DNA of 64,000 bases from positions 62,001 to 126,000 of the forward strand of contig NW_027305510.1 of the NCBI RefSeq assembly GCF_039555335.1, in the 5' to 3' direction. Position numbers and translations under genes: made by a program. The first letter of the stretch is position 1. Each line of letters starts with the position of its first letter. Shown piece after piece: positions 22,001-50,449 of this stretch. The notes beneath the pieces were generated by a model, which was given only the letters and a program-made list of their open reading frames with translations, made no database searches and was not told the origin of the DNA. Origin of the DNA: Amphiura filiformis (Eukaryota; Echinodermata; Ophiuroidea; Amphilepidida; Amphiuridae).

Positions 22001-24505
22001 CACGCAGAACCGCACGGTCCAGCCGCTAAACAGACTCTGGCACGGTGGCTGGTCCAGGTGTTGGTGGACTCGGGGGCGACAAAAGACGCTCGCCCCAAGG
22101 CCCACTCAACCAGATCTATCTCATCTTCGTGTGCCTACCATAGGGGGGTCCCCATAGAAGAGATTTGTCAGGCTGTGTCTTGGAAGAACCCGTCGTCCTT
22201 TTCCACGGTTTACTACAAAAACGTAACCAACGACCAGGCGATAAGTTCTCCAGGGCTATTCTGCGGAGATAATATGGTGGTTGGGTATCAGGTGTTTTGC
22301 GGACAATCAGAATTCCAACATGGTAAGAACCAGTGTTTCTATTCTTAACCACTGAACTTTCAGTTCAGGGGTTTTTAATCTGTTCACGTAGTCTTTCTGT
22401 TTCCGGCCGTGAGGGGGGGAATAGTTTGACCTCGCGATTACCATGCTACCCACTCTCCCGATCCTTATCAGATGCTGGCCAATCTTGTACCTCCATCCGT
22501 CGGTTACTTGCTAGATCGATCTTTCAGATGTTGATGCAAGAAGTATCTTAATCAACATCGGAAGCGGTAAGATCGACGGTGTACTGAGTCTAGTCCCAAA
22601 CAAAAATGTTTGGTAGACTCATAACCGGTGCGATCTTACCTTTCCGATGTTGATTATCCCGACCCGGCCGCCCCTACAAGTTTGGCGGTAGGGGCTGCCC
22701 AAGTCGGATAAGGGGTGATTATCGTGTGTGGCGTCACCGAATGGGTGAGTCCACTTTCGGGATCGGGGGTTTTGTTATTTATTCATTTATGTGGGACAAA
22801 ATGACTATTGGTTTTTCCGCATCTCGGGATCGATGCAAGAAGTATCTTAATCAACATCGGAAAGGTAAGATCGCACCGGTTATGAGTCTACCAAACATTT
22901 TTGTTTGGGACTATTTACCCCCCTTTGTTTTTGCCGCCTTCTTCTTCCGCCGCCTCTTCGTTTTGGCCGCCCCTTCTTTGACCCCAGGGGGCTGGCGCCC
23001 CCAAAGCCCCCCCAAAATATGCGCATGATGGTGTGTAGTGGGATAGGCATACATGTAGGGGTGGGTGTGTGGAGGTGGTATGTAGGTGCATATATCACAT
23101 AGCCCAGCAAGAAACTTCACATCTTGAATATACAAAGGAGAAACAACAAAGGGCATGGTTTATGTCTGTATATTTGTATGTAGGTATGTGTGTTGGCAGC
23201 AAACAAGGACATACAAATGATTTTCACATTTAGACTAGACCTATCTGCAAACGAGGACTTCTTTATGATTTTGCTAAAAATTCTTTTAAAAAATCTATAA
23301 AAAACAAGGAAAAACAAGGTTTTTCTGCACGATCGATTTTATAACCAGAGAAAAAGTCCCTTTTTTTCTTGACCTTATTATACATGTAGCTCTCATTTCA
23401 ATTCCAATTCCTGTGTTTTGTTTTACAGAAAGATGACATAGTGAGAAGAGCGACAATACAACCTCAAATCACAGATGATGATGGGTAGGTCTAATTGGGA
23501 TACTGTATCCAATTTGTATTATTGCAAATTTCAAAAAATCAAAATTATTTGATATTAGAAGGACATTCTTCGTATAAATTCAGAATGCAATTCGGTATGT
23601 CTGATGTGCTCTCAGGCCCCACAAAAAATACTAGAACTCTTGCCCGACTCTACTTGAACGCCGACGGTCCGTCCACCTGTTATAGTAGAACAGTTTGTTG
23701 GTTTTTTTTCGTTGCCTTAAGGGCTGGGGTATGAACGTTTGGACAGTATTTATTTTGGGACATTAGAGCACATCAGACATATCGAATTGCATTCTGAATA
23801 CGAAGAATGTCCTTCTGATATAAAATAATTTTGATTTTTTGAAATTCGCAATTTAATACACATTTTATGGCAAATCATTAAAAATTGACATTTTTGATAT
23901 TTAACAGTACTTGGAGTAAACTTTACAAATCTGATGATTTATACTTAAAGTGTATGTAGGTGGGATGAAAAGCCGACGATCAATTGAAAATGTTGACGTT
24001 TACATTATTGGAGATATGGATTTTTTCCCAAAACACCAAAAAAAATTAGGTCTTTTTGGGAAAAAAATCCATATCTTCAATATGAAAGGTCAAAATTTTC
24101 AATTGACCGTCGGCTTTTCCTCCCAGCTACATACACTTTAAGAATATATCATTAGATTTATATAATTACTTGAGGACTGTTATGTATCAAAATTTGAAAA
24201 ATATCAAATTTTTATAATTTGTCATAAAATTTGTATTATATTGTGATTTTCAAAAATGAAAATTATTTGATATCAGAAAGACATGCTTCATATTCATAAT
24301 GCAATTCGATAGGTCTGAGGTGCTCTCATGTCCCACAAAAAATACTGTCGAAACGCAATAAACGCTCATTCCAGATCCATTAAGTTGTTTTGTTTTTCTT
24401 ATTTTTCCCATCAGGGACTACACACAAGATGATGTTGACGAAGCAGCAGAAGCACTGGCAGAATTAGACAAATTTGATGAAAGATTAGAAAACTTAGCAA
24501 AATAA
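9864..24505 (+). CDS. Gene 1: unrecognised six-exon gene, 182-residue acidic helical protein
   Basis: Six exons (9864-10095, 13020-13058, 14307-14377, 15238-15297, 23429-23484, 24415-24505) join with matching phases (1,1,0,0,2) at GT/AG sites to give 182 codons. The N-terminal ~75 residues contain an acidic stretch and [17 protein letters not shown]. Residues ~91-134 (exons 3-4) form a likely amphipathic coiled coil rich in A, E, K and Q. The C-terminus is acidic ([20 protein letters not shown]). There is no signal peptide or membrane segment, so a cytosolic or nuclear protein is expected. I do not recognise the family; a small coiled-coil adaptor is a guess. The start at 9864 (AAAATGG) is preferred because the 27 upstream codons of the longer frame are basic and unlike the rest. 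Intron 4 holds the DIRS element. Confidence 0.82.
10252..11155. mobile_element. Large fold-back element in gene 1 intron 1
   Basis: Two arms of ~430 bp (10252-10690 and 10740-11155) are inverse complements. They share an ACATGTTTCACGTCC block, a GGAGGAGGG run, ATAATGCCTGGAAAAAGGAG and CTATAGCCTTGTTAAGATAC. A single diverged arm of the same family lies at 49171-49500. There are no coding sequences. Confidence 0.88.
11386..11770. mobile_element. Fold-back element in gene 1 intron 1
   Basis: GAACCACTGGACCTATTCTC near 11411 and its complement near 11735-11755 bound a palindrome. It includes TAACAAACTGTAA and AAACCATTAACCA blocks and turns over near 11575. A poly-A run (11345-11369) lies just outside. 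Confidence 0.75.
11771..12560. other. Gene 1 intron 1, no recognised feature
   Basis: Intronic DNA. A GC-rich spot near 11960-12000 (GCGCGTGCTTCGCGCGCC) stands out from the AT-rich background but matches no feature I know. Confidence 0.4.
12561..12607. repeat. (TC)n/(TTCC)n microsatellite
   Basis: About twelve TC dinucleotides followed by five TTCC tetranucleotides in intron 1 of gene 1. A short (CA)n run lies further on at 12857-12872. Confidence 0.9.
13020..13058 (+). CDS. Gene 1 exon 2
   Basis: A 39-bp exon between TTTTTCAG and GTAAGT, phase 1 to phase 1, coding for [13 protein letters not shown]. It was found by splice sites and frame continuity because it is too short to stand out as an open frame. 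Confidence 0.72.
13110..13925. repeat. Dispersed repeats in gene 1 intron 2
   Basis: 13110-13145 resembles the start of a dispersed GTGGTGTAGCCAGG-type repeat with a G run. 13710-13925 contains two ACCATTGGTTTCTA blocks and GGGACAGGA words, and is related in inverted orientation to 42157-42385 in gene 2. No exon is visible. Confidence 0.6.
14307..14377 (+). CDS. Gene 1 exon 3
   Basis: A 71-bp exon, acceptor TTTCAG, donor GTAGGA, phase 1 in and 0 out. It codes for [20 protein letters not shown] then LTKQ, the start of the predicted coiled coil. Confidence 0.8.
14438..14588. mobile_element. Fold-back element flanked by (AT)n
   Basis: GGTCGACAGTTGGGTAAACA and onward is repeated in inverse at the other end (14535-14585) with GCGCCTGATAATAATGT inside both arms, leaving a loop of only ~50 bp. 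(AT)n runs border it on both sides. Its structure predicts a strong hairpin in the transcript. Confidence 0.85.
14640..15237. other. Gene 1 intron 3, no recognised feature
   Basis: Intronic DNA with short open frames on both strands that show no family resemblance and no splice context. Confidence 0.35.
15238..15297 (+). CDS. Gene 1 exon 4
   Basis: A 60-bp exon between GTTTCAG and GTAAGC, phase 0 to 0. It codes for the basic half of the coiled coil, [20 protein letters not shown]. Confidence 0.8.
15393..15632. repeat. Left part of a dispersed repeat split by DIRS
   Basis: From GTGGCATACCGTGGTCGC through CCCGAAAAGGTTGACCC and a poly-A run it matches the uninterrupted copy at 50862-51115. That copy continues with Gs and Cs of GCCGCCC type, which here appear only on the far side of the DIRS element (22914-23030). 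The ~90 bp after the poly-A run are specific to this copy. Confidence 0.75.
15633..15817 (+). repeat. DIRS left inverted terminal repeat
   Basis: Begins GACTCAGTACACCGG and runs through CCGATGTTGATTAAGATAC, CATCGATCCCGAGATGCGG and a GTGACGTCACACGATAATCA segment. It is the inverse complement of 22700-22870 with few mismatches. Confidence 0.92.
16957..17082. repeat. Short direct repeats in the DIRS leader
   Basis: CCGGGCTTGCCTGGGTTGA occurs at about 16958 and 17043, each followed by GC-rich CGCAGC words. They lie upstream of the first long frame and may belong to the untranslated leader of the element. Confidence 0.6.
17183..18264 (+). pseudogene. DIRS gag-like region, first part (broken)
   Basis: Two overlapping frames (17183-17746 and 17743-18264) occupy the place of the gag-like ORF. 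The second is rich in G, P and H. I see no zinc knuckle. DIRS gag proteins diverge quickly, so the assignment rests on position between the leader and the reverse transcriptase. Confidence 0.5.
18670..19295 (+). pseudogene. DIRS gag-like region, lysine-rich C-terminal part
   Basis: 18891-19295 ends in a strongly basic stretch ([20 protein letters not shown]) followed by an A/P-rich tail, as expected for a nucleic-acid-binding end of a gag-like protein. A preceding frame (18689-18880) is offset, so the gene is interrupted by frame breaks. Confidence 0.55.
19426..20760 (+). pseudogene. DIRS reverse transcriptase and RNase H (frame-broken)
   Basis: The reverse transcriptase core is readable in two interleaved frames: [13 protein letters not shown] and a catalytic block YLDDWFIYG in one frame, [11 protein letters not shown] in another (19787 onward). 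A paired frameshift thus lies near 19790-19890. LPFGLSTAP is also present. The RNase H part follows at 20570-20760 with [16 protein letters not shown] and [17 protein letters not shown]. The order and wording are typical of DIRS elements. At least three frame changes rule out one continuous product. Confidence 0.85.
20761..21100 (+). pseudogene. DIRS connection region after RNase H (frame-broken)
   Basis: In the next frame comes [17 protein letters not shown], then [14 protein letters not shown] and [15 protein letters not shown], which is the standard sequence after RNase H in DIRS-like elements. YAFPDL follows in another frame. No clear methyltransferase motif was seen. Confidence 0.7.
21144..22348 (+). 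pseudogene. DIRS tyrosine recombinase (one frameshift)
   Basis: The frame 21144-21845 holds the N-terminal SAM-like region ([16 protein letters not shown]) and the first catalytic arginine in [14 protein letters not shown]. The frame then shifts to 21803-22348, which holds the second box [11 protein letters not shown] (H-x-x-R) and the nucleophile region FSTVYYKNV. The shift falls near 21800-21845. The R, H-x-x-R and Y residues of the family are all present, but not in one frame. This enzyme would recombine the circular DNA copy into the target. Confidence 0.87.
22530..22656 (+). repeat. DIRS internal complementary region
   Basis: Complementary to both outer ends. 22530-22597 mirrors the left terminus and 22598-22656 mirrors the right terminus, meeting at TGAGTC|TAGTCCC. 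It is thought to template completion of the termini during replication of such elements. Confidence 0.93.
22700..22913 (+). repeat. DIRS right inverted terminal repeat
   Basis: Inverse complement of the left repeat up to CGATCTTACC. Its last ~45 bp (ATGAGTCTACCAAACATTTT, then TTGTTTGGGACTA) are specific to the right end and matched only by the internal complementary region. Confidence 0.9.
22914..23035. repeat. Right part of the dispersed repeat split by DIRS
   Basis: TTTTTGCCGCC, TTCTTCCGCCGCC and GACCCCAGGGGGCT correspond to 51005-51105 of the uninterrupted copy and continue the left part at 15393-15632. Confidence 0.75.
23429..23484 (+). CDS. Gene 1 exon 5
   Basis: A 56-bp exon between TTTTACAG and GTAGGT, phase 0 in and 2 out. 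It codes for [18 protein letters not shown] plus two bases of a glycine codon. Intron 4 before it is 8.1 kb because of the DIRS insertion. Confidence 0.8.
23517..23640. repeat. Fragment of TTAA-type MITE, inverted
   Basis: AATCAAAATTATTTGATATT, GAAGGACATTCTTCG and ATGTCTGATGTGCTCTC are the inverse of the left arm of the neighbouring element at 23717-24383. Confidence 0.7.
23717..24383. mobile_element. TTAA-flanked palindromic MITE, copy 1
   Basis: A 667-bp palindromic element bounded by TTAA on both sides, with ends GGGCTGGGGTATGAACG and CGCTCATTCCAGATCC. The inner arms contain AAGCCGACGATCAATTGAAA and its complement. Copy 2 is at 51835-52514. TTAA targets are typical of piggyBac-type transposases; that link is inference. 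Confidence 0.8.
24415..24505 (+). CDS. Gene 1 exon 6 and stop
   Basis: Acceptor CCCATCAG, phase 2 in. It codes for [20 protein letters not shown] then [10 protein letters not shown] and ends at TAA (24503-24505). The acidic amphipathic tail could be a short helix for protein binding. Confidence 0.82.
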
Positions 24506-27500
24506 ATTAATAATATTGTTCAACATTTTTGTTATTTTATGAAATCCTTTTTATGTACATGCAGAGAAGATATCTTTACACTTCCCATAATGCATTTCTT
24601 CCATTTCTTCAAAAATCTTTCAATTTTCTATACCAATTTGCAATCTAGTGTAACATGAGTCAGTAGTAACAACAATTACTTCAATGATCAGTGCACATGA
24701 TGCACGTCCAGATCTTGTTTATTTCTTGACTATCAACCCATGTCTAGCCAGTGGCGGCACCAGGAATTTTTTTCAGGGGGGCATTGGGGGGAGTGAATGT
24801 TGTTTTACTACAAATAGGACGAATTTGACAGTTTGCTCATAGATTTAAGTTGGAACATGTGTAAGTATTACAAATATGCCAAAAAATCGGTTTTGAAAAA
24901 AATAAAGGTAAATTCTGAAAAAAGATCGTACATTATGACTTTAAATTGGGTACAAATTTAGGGGAGAATCAATTTTGATTATCGCAAACCAAGTTTAGTA
25001 TCGAATCTCACTGAATTTGCAGCCCTGGCAAAAACACATTAGGGGAGTGTCATTTCCTTCGGCAGGGGGGTCATGAATATGTCAGTGACTGGAGTAAATA
25101 TTTTATGACCCCTATCGTGGGTAAATTATTTTGACGACCCCCCCATCTTGAGTCGAAATTTTTTATGACCCCCCCTTCCGACTACACAGACTCAAGACAA
25201 ATTATTCATTGCCGGAACAAAGGCAAGGAGCGCACCAAAACTTAGAGTGCACATTTTGAGTCACCAGCCATTAATAATTCTATATCCCCCCCCCCTATTT
25301 TGGGTGTTAAAATATGATAGCCCCCCTATATTAATTATTTGGTCTAAAAATTCTATGACCCCCCTTCCGAAGAAAATGTCGGCCCCCTGATGTATTTTAT
25401 AATTTTGCTCTGCTACAGTACAATGAGTATATAATAATATTTGTAAATTTATCACTTGTATAATTCTATTATTTATTTTGTATTACTTGCAAGTATTTAA
25501 TTCAAATAAATAAAACAAATCATCAACTTACTGCAAAAGCATCTTGTACACTGCAATTTTTAGTTGACTTGATTTTATCCAAGACAGTGACTAAAAACCT
25601 GGTGCCCAGGTCCGAACCCTAGATGTCCTACCCAGGCCTGAATTTACAGGCTACCTGAGGGCCATTGTTGTCCTGGCTAGGGCTGCTGAGTAGAGACATC
25701 AATAGACCACTTTACATTATTGTTCATCAACAAAGGCGAGGGATTGGTCTGTCGATATGCCCGAACGAACCGCTTCACTGTTCAATGGCTTTCTTGTACT
25801 ATATGAAATGTGGTGGGAGATTTAAAATACACATGCCCTGAGCAGACTACGATGCGCACGCACACTGCAGAGCAAAGAACAATGGAAAATACCATAATGC
25901 GTGCGCATACTGCCGGGCAATGACGTCACATGTCAAGTGGTCTATAAAGTCAAAAATTAAGTTCAGAGAACATGTTATGCATCATTTTTTTTTCGTCAAA
26001 GTATTTAAACATATACCCCCATCATCAGTATATTGGAATTGATAATGGAAAGATGATCTGCACAAGGGATAGCGCGAGCTCAAAAATATAAAGGGTCCAG
26101 CTGATTTTTCCAAACTTTATAAGTCCTGCAAAACACAAATTTAAGGGGTCCAGTGAGATTCAATCTAAGGGGTCCGAAGTTCTTAACTTTAAAAATAGTC
26201 AAATACTGATTTAGAGTCCACAAAATAACTTCCCCACACAATATGTCTGTTCAAAATTTATTTTCTATGTATAAAATATTGTATATAAAATTTTGTAATG
26301 ATAGCCGATTAAAGGCCAGCCCTTTCTTCAAAAGAGGTTAAACTAAGAAAACCTTTGTGTTGGTCACTATCCAACACAAAGGTTTTTCAAATTTATCCTG
26401 TTTTGAAGAAAATGCTAGCCTATGAACGTCTATCATTACAAAATCTTCATCATCATGAAGTTTTATCTCTGACAACGATTTCTTAGGTTTTCTGTCATAA
26501 TTGGTTCCTTTTTTGTATCAACAATGAAGAAATTTTTATGAGCAACTTGCCAAGGAATATTTACATGATAAACGCTTAACTGTGCATCTTAAAAGTTAGG
26601 GTCCATGAAGTTTTGATCAGAAACGTTGCTCAGTTTCAACTTGTAATTTAAAAGGTCCAAACCAAAAGTAAGGTGTCCCCGGACACAGATTTAAAAGCAG
26701 CGTCTTTCAGGGCTCATTTTTGGCAACATTCAGGGGTCTTTAGAAGCTGCACAGTCCAAAAACAGGGGTCTTGTGTTAAGTGATCACCCCCGGGTCCCTA
26801 GCAATCCACAGAGCAAATCACACAACTTGTTGAATTCAAAGCTTATATATTTTAATAGTAGCAACTGCATGGTCATAATAACATAACAGAAATACATAGT
26901 GATACATTGATATTTTTATGATATATACAAGATCTTGAGTTTGGTAATAACATGGTTGCGTCGCAAGCGTACAGACACCCCGGCGAAAACCGCCCTTGTA
27001 TGCATGTGTGTATACAGATTTGTCAAAAAAACTCAACCTGAATCGCAGGTCAAATAATCTGTGTGCACTATGTTAAGAGTCTATTTTTTTGCCAATTATA
27101 GCCGAACAAACTATAGCCTATATACTTTTTTCAACTTTTCACAGTGTAACATACACGTAGTGTAGGCATGCACAGATTGGTGCAGCACCTACACTAGTTG
27201 TGTGTTGCGTGACTTGCGTGCGCAGGTGAATTTACATAGGTTGGGACTTTACGGGCATAGTAACAAAAACCAAAATACTTTTTGCCATAAGCAAAAAAAC
27301 TCTCAGTACAATTGCAGTTATGTGCAAATACAATGTGTGTCATTCGGTCGTTGGAACATGCTTACAGCATCTTAAACCTCCTGGCAGTTTTGTTTTACAC
27401 ATGTTCAAGGGCCAAATGTACAAAGGGGTTTTCTGTGCAACAACAAAATAACAGATACTAACATCCCAGCAAACACAAAATGTTTTTGCAAATATTTGTC

Positions 27501-27590
27501 TGAAACTATAGCCTCAGGGGGAAATGTTATGTTAGCCCTTGGTGACCAAAAACCCTTGCCTAGCATAGGGAAGAATTCATGCTGGTCACA
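24506..27590. other. 3' flank of gene 1 and intergenic DNA
   Basis: Possible AATAAA signals occur at 24501-24506 (over the stop) and 25505-25510; neither can be proved. 24745-25420 carries G-run and ACCCCCC-run low-complexity segments reminiscent of those at 48660-49090. The rest shows no exon. A cluster of GGGGTCC-type words occurs at 26090-26780. Confidence 0.4.
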
Positions 27591-27592
27591 TA

Positions 27593-27855
27593 TGTGATAA
27601 TGTGACCATCCTCCACAACTGAGCCCGGATGTTGCCAGTGCCACTATTGAGATATGCTCCATTGAACTTAACAATAAACAATAGGAAACAAAGGATTTAT
27701 TGACTGTTTTATTGATTTTTCACTACTTAAATGTCAAGTACGGTACTATAGACATGATATACATCATTTTAAAGCCAATTTCAAGCAGAATATTTTAGTT
27801 GAATATCTCAAAAACGACTTCAGGGCTCAGTTGTGCTGGATGGTCACATATGTAC
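27593..27855. mobile_element. Short TIR element
   Basis: GTGACCATCCTCCACAACTG near 27602 and its complement near 27823-27848 (CAGTTGTGCTGGATGGTCAC), with AGCCC/GGGCT inside, bound ~250 bp of non-coding DNA. Confidence 0.75.
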
Positions 27856-27937
27856 AGGTGTTAAATTGCTCCAGCGGTTATATTAGAAGTATTAACACCT
27901 GATGAAAAGGCTATTACTTCGACCATCCAAAGGAAAT

Positions 27938-28122
27938 GAGCTATACCAGTTGAAATCCATACAACCTCCCCCCCCATGGATTATCTCCCATATGGGGGGG
28001 GGGTGTAGATTTCAAATGGAGTCACCCATTCAGGTAACCCCATCTGAAATTCACACTTCCTGTGTGGTAGATTAAAGTAATGTCTACCAATGGGTTGTTT
28101 TGATTTCAACTGGAATGGCCAA
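27938..28122. mobile_element. Palindromic MITE family M1, copy 1
   Basis: Starts TATACCAGTTGAAATCCATA and ends TTTCAACTGGAATGGCC, with TTTCAAATGGAGTCACCCAT in the middle. It belongs to the ~190-bp palindromic family repeated in this window (also near 28675, 29936, 30578, 38458, 40698, 42467, 42757, 44260). Confidence 0.85.
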
Positions 28123-28269
28123 TAATATATCTCAGGCATAACTGATTTACTGATGTCTGAGGTTATGAGAAACATGAGGTTTCTTCAGATTTCAATGGGT
28201 TCACATGGGAATGAGGCTGTCAATTTGGTTACCACATTTATGACAAAATTTCAAGCTGTTTTAGGTCTT

Positions 28270-28484
28270 TTAACCCACTGAGCACTACCTGCCGATCTAA
28301 CATTGCCTCTGATTGGTCAATTACAAGATATCTTCACTTTAATCACCAATCAGAATGAAGCTTTGCAAATAATTCACCCCAATTATTTTGTGTGGTGAAA
28401 TTATTCTAACAATGTTGCTGATTGGTCCAATTGATAATGAAGACTTCTTTTTGGTCAATCGGCAGGTAGTTCTCATGAGGTTAA
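28270..28484. mobile_element. TTAA-flanked palindromic MITE
   Basis: A 215-bp element bounded by TTAA. CTGAGCACTACCTGCCGAT at the left is mirrored by ATCGGCAGGTAGTTCTCA at the right, and CTGATTGGTC words are inside. Non-coding. Confidence 0.78.
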
Positions 28485-28674
28485 TGAATATTGAATCAGA
28501 TCAGATACAATACAATTTCTTATTTTATATCAATTTTACACATCATGCCTAATATACATACAACTAACAAATTACTAATTTACAAATCATGCATAAATTC
28601 AATCATCAGTGTACTACTGTATATCTACATGCACTCACAAGATTTTGTCCAACACAATGAAGTAAGATTTCAAA

Positions 28675-28808
28675 ATAGAATCACTCACTCGGCTAACCCC
28701 ATTTGAAGTTCACTCACTCGGCTAACCCCATTTGAAGTTCACACTCGCTGTGTGAAAGATTAAGACAATGTCTTCCATCTAGGGGTGTATGTATTTCAAC
28801 AGGAAGCC
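28675..28808. mobile_element. Palindromic MITE M1, copy 2 (partial)
   Basis: Contains two tandem CGGCTAACCCCATTTGAAGT blocks followed by the right half of family M1 ending TTTCAACAGGAAGCCA. Confidence 0.75.
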
Positions 28809-28844
28809 AATTGGGATATTCCTTCCTACATGTAGGTATCACTG

Positions 28845-29825
28845 GTTACACCCAAATGTATCACCTAACAAATACCAAAATGTATCAGAAATACACCATA
28901 TTATATGTATCAGTTCTTGCTTACTTTCACTACATATATGTACACACATCACCAGTGGCAAATGGTGGGGGCACAAGTTGCCTCTCCTGGCTCAAAAATG
29001 CCGAGACAATAAATTTATGCATTTTCTCAAGTCTTAAGGCTGGACAACAACCCTTCGACCCAAAACATTTTTTGGTGCTGGAACAAAAATATTTCATTGA
29101 TTTTTGTTGATTTCAAACCTGTTTCAAACCAAACTTTATTAGGATTTTAGGAATGCACCCAAATGTATTAGGAATACACCCAAATGTATCAGTAAAACAC
29201 CCAAACCAAAAACCATCACCTCTTTAGCCGAAGGACGAAGGTAGCATTAAATTGTATATTTTCATGTGCTTCAAAAGCATTTGTCACAGTGGAGCCATTC
29301 CAAGATTGGGACGACTTGGAAATTTTACTTCTACAATTAGCCCAGTATGTACCACTAATCAGAGAAAACATCTTACCCTTCCCAGAATCCTTTGCAACAT
29401 GATATATCACTTCATTTCATCAAGTGACACTCTCATTACTTCGTTCAGGTACCCTTTGTTTTCATTTTGAGAATATAGGCCAACTGGTTAAACATGGGTC
29501 AATAGGTACAGTGCGTCACTCTCTACCTGTGTTGCATTCAGTGTAGAGAATTGAAAAGGGAGAATTGCATTATGGGAAGTGTAAGATTACTTCTGTTGCC
29601 CCTAATGTTCACATTCAAATTTAGAGTCATTGGCTATTCCAGGTGTGGATTTTAAATGGAATAGACCTTTCTCAAATCAAACTATTTACATCAGAATATT
29701 TACATAACTACAAATTTACAACAAACAAATCAAACCAACTAAATAAATATAAAATAATATACAATGAGCTATCCTCAGAGAGTACACCCAAATGTCCCAG
29801 GAATGCACCAAAATGTATTACTTAA
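28845..29825. other. Intergenic, scattered ACACCCAAATGTAT words
   Basis: ACACCCAAATGTAT-like words recur near 28848, 29155, 29175, 29200 and 29786, suggesting remnants of a small repeat. No gene is visible. Confidence 0.4.
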
Positions 29826-29935
29826 TGTTGTTTTTTCTTCTTAATTTTAAAATAAAATTAGCACTACATTGAACATGTACCGCAGTACCGGTGTTAAGAA
29901 TGCGCCTAAATGACCTTGATCTCCCACACAAACAC

Positions 29936-30053
29936 ATGGAGTACATGCATTTCAAATGGAGTTACCTTAATGGGTTGAAATCTACACCCCATGTGTGGGA
30001 GATTAAGGCCTGTCTTAAATAGGGGGTGTATGGATTTCAACTGAAATAACCCA
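29936..30053. mobile_element. Palindromic MITE M1, copy 3 (partial)
   Basis: ATTTCAAATGGAGTTACC followed by ATCTACACCCCATGTGTGG and GGGGTGTATGGATTTCAACT; the left end is missing. Confidence 0.8.
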
Positions 30054-30577
30054 ATAATACCTAACATCTCATCATTTATTTAAGTATTTATTATTCACAT
30101 TAAATTCTACCGTAATTACACTCTAGATAAATACCACACATCATAGCACACAGGAGGAAAACCAAATTTTGGGAGCCAAAAAACCCACCTGCAGAACCAG
30201 GTAAAGTATGGCCTGTACTCGAGATAATGCAAAAGTCATTTCATTTTCAGGTAAACTAATAAAATCAATGTTTAGATTCCAGGATTCTCTACACTTCATA
30301 ATTAAACTGGTTTTGCAAATTGAGGCAAAGTCACTCAAACAAACAAGAAAGTAATCAAAATAATTATAAGAAAAGAAAAGCATCACATTTGGTGGTGAAT
30401 CCATGGCAACGAGTTTCCCCATAAATACAAATTGAAATCCTCTAAATTCAGGATTGTCCTTCCAAAGTATATTGATATGTACAAAACACGAATGATTGAC
30501 AACTACTGTACCAGTGAACAATTCCAGTTAATACCCATGCATCCCTTTATGGAAAACATGACATTAATCTCATACAC

Positions 30578-30676
30578 AGAGAGTGGGGTTACCTGAATGG
30601 GTGACACCTTTTGAAATCTACACCTCCTGTGTGAGAGATTAAGGTCATGTTTTCCATGGATTTCAACTGGAATTTA
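30578..30676. mobile_element. Palindromic MITE M1, copy 4 (partial)
   Basis: GGGGTTACCTGAATGGGTGA, then TTTGAAATCTACACCTCCTG and ATGGATTTCAACTGGAAT. This is the right half of the family. Confidence 0.8.
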
Positions 30677-31487
30677 TAGACAAAATACAAGCTACAGTTT
30701 TACCATTACCTACGATAGAATAAAAACACATTAAATCAATTTGTTTATTGAAATTGCAAATCTAACTGTTCATAAACATTTCGATACTATCCAGTTGGAG
30801 CTCACCTAGCTACCCCTGTCTAACCCATAACCAATGTGACTCTGCAGCTTCCTGGGAGTCGTGTAATATGCTTCACCGCTGCAGTCACAATCTGATGAAA
30901 TCCCACGGATGTGGTGACGAAATATAAAGTAAGTCACTATTTTATTGAGAGAACTGTTTAAAAAATTTTTTTACCACAAATCTTTGAATGCACCCACAGC
31001 TCCTTTTTTATTACTTCTTCTATACACCAACAGCTTCCCCAAGGGCAGAATAAGGGGAGAGTGCCGGAGACACATTTGTACATGCCCACATTTGAGATTA
31101 ACACTATGATGTATTCGTTCACTTGAATCTGGTAAAATAAAACAACATTATTACTCTCCAATTTTTTCTTCATTTAGAAATTAATATTTCCCTCTTCCCT
31201 ACACTAAAAAGTCACATGGCTCAAGAGGGCAAACACAAATTGGCAGGAAAATTTTGAGTCCAGAATGCACTAATGCGAAATACTTTGATAATGCATGCGA
31301 TGATATATGCAATACGCAACCCAAACCTGCCATAGTTTTGTTATATATTCAACATGTAAATTAAGAAATAATGAAGTCAGGAAAAGGTCCATGTTCTTTT
31401 TATACACTACTCAGGCCTCTGCCCTTAAATCAAATTATTTATATCATTAAGTAAGTATTAGCTTTTTACTTCTTCCATCACCCATAG
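30677..31487. other. 3' flank of gene 2, no recognised feature
   Basis: AT-rich DNA downstream of gene 2 (minus strand). Probably 3' UTR and intergenic sequence; the polyadenylation site cannot be placed. Confidence 0.35.
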
Positions 31488-31584
31488 CTGCTTCACTCAA
31501 ACAAATCTTTGTACACTTGTTCTGTATGTATAATCTTTTCACTCAAACAAATCTTTGTACACTTGTTCTGTATGTATAATCTTT

Positions 31585-50449
<18,865 letters not shown>

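Larger units (their letters stand above)
15633..22913 (+). mobile_element. DIRS-group tyrosine-recombinase retrotransposon (7.28 kb)
   Basis: Inserted in intron 4 of gene 1, in gene orientation. Inverted terminal repeats of ~190 bp are at 15633-15817 and ~22700-22913. An internal complementary region at 22530-22656 holds ...GGTGTACTGAGTC joined to TAGTCCCAAACAAA..., exactly the complement of right end joined to left end (GGGACTA|GACTCAGTACACC). This split-ITR layout defines DIRS elements, which replicate through a circular intermediate and integrate by tyrosine recombinase without target duplication. Domains in order are a gag-like region, reverse transcriptase with RNase H, and tyrosine recombinase, all G+C-rich against the host DNA. 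Several frame breaks make this copy non-autonomous. Confidence 0.95.

Noticed and set aside
30141-30521. 126-codon minus-strand frame
   Set aside because: No recognisable domain, AT-driven composition and no supporting splice sites or neighbours.
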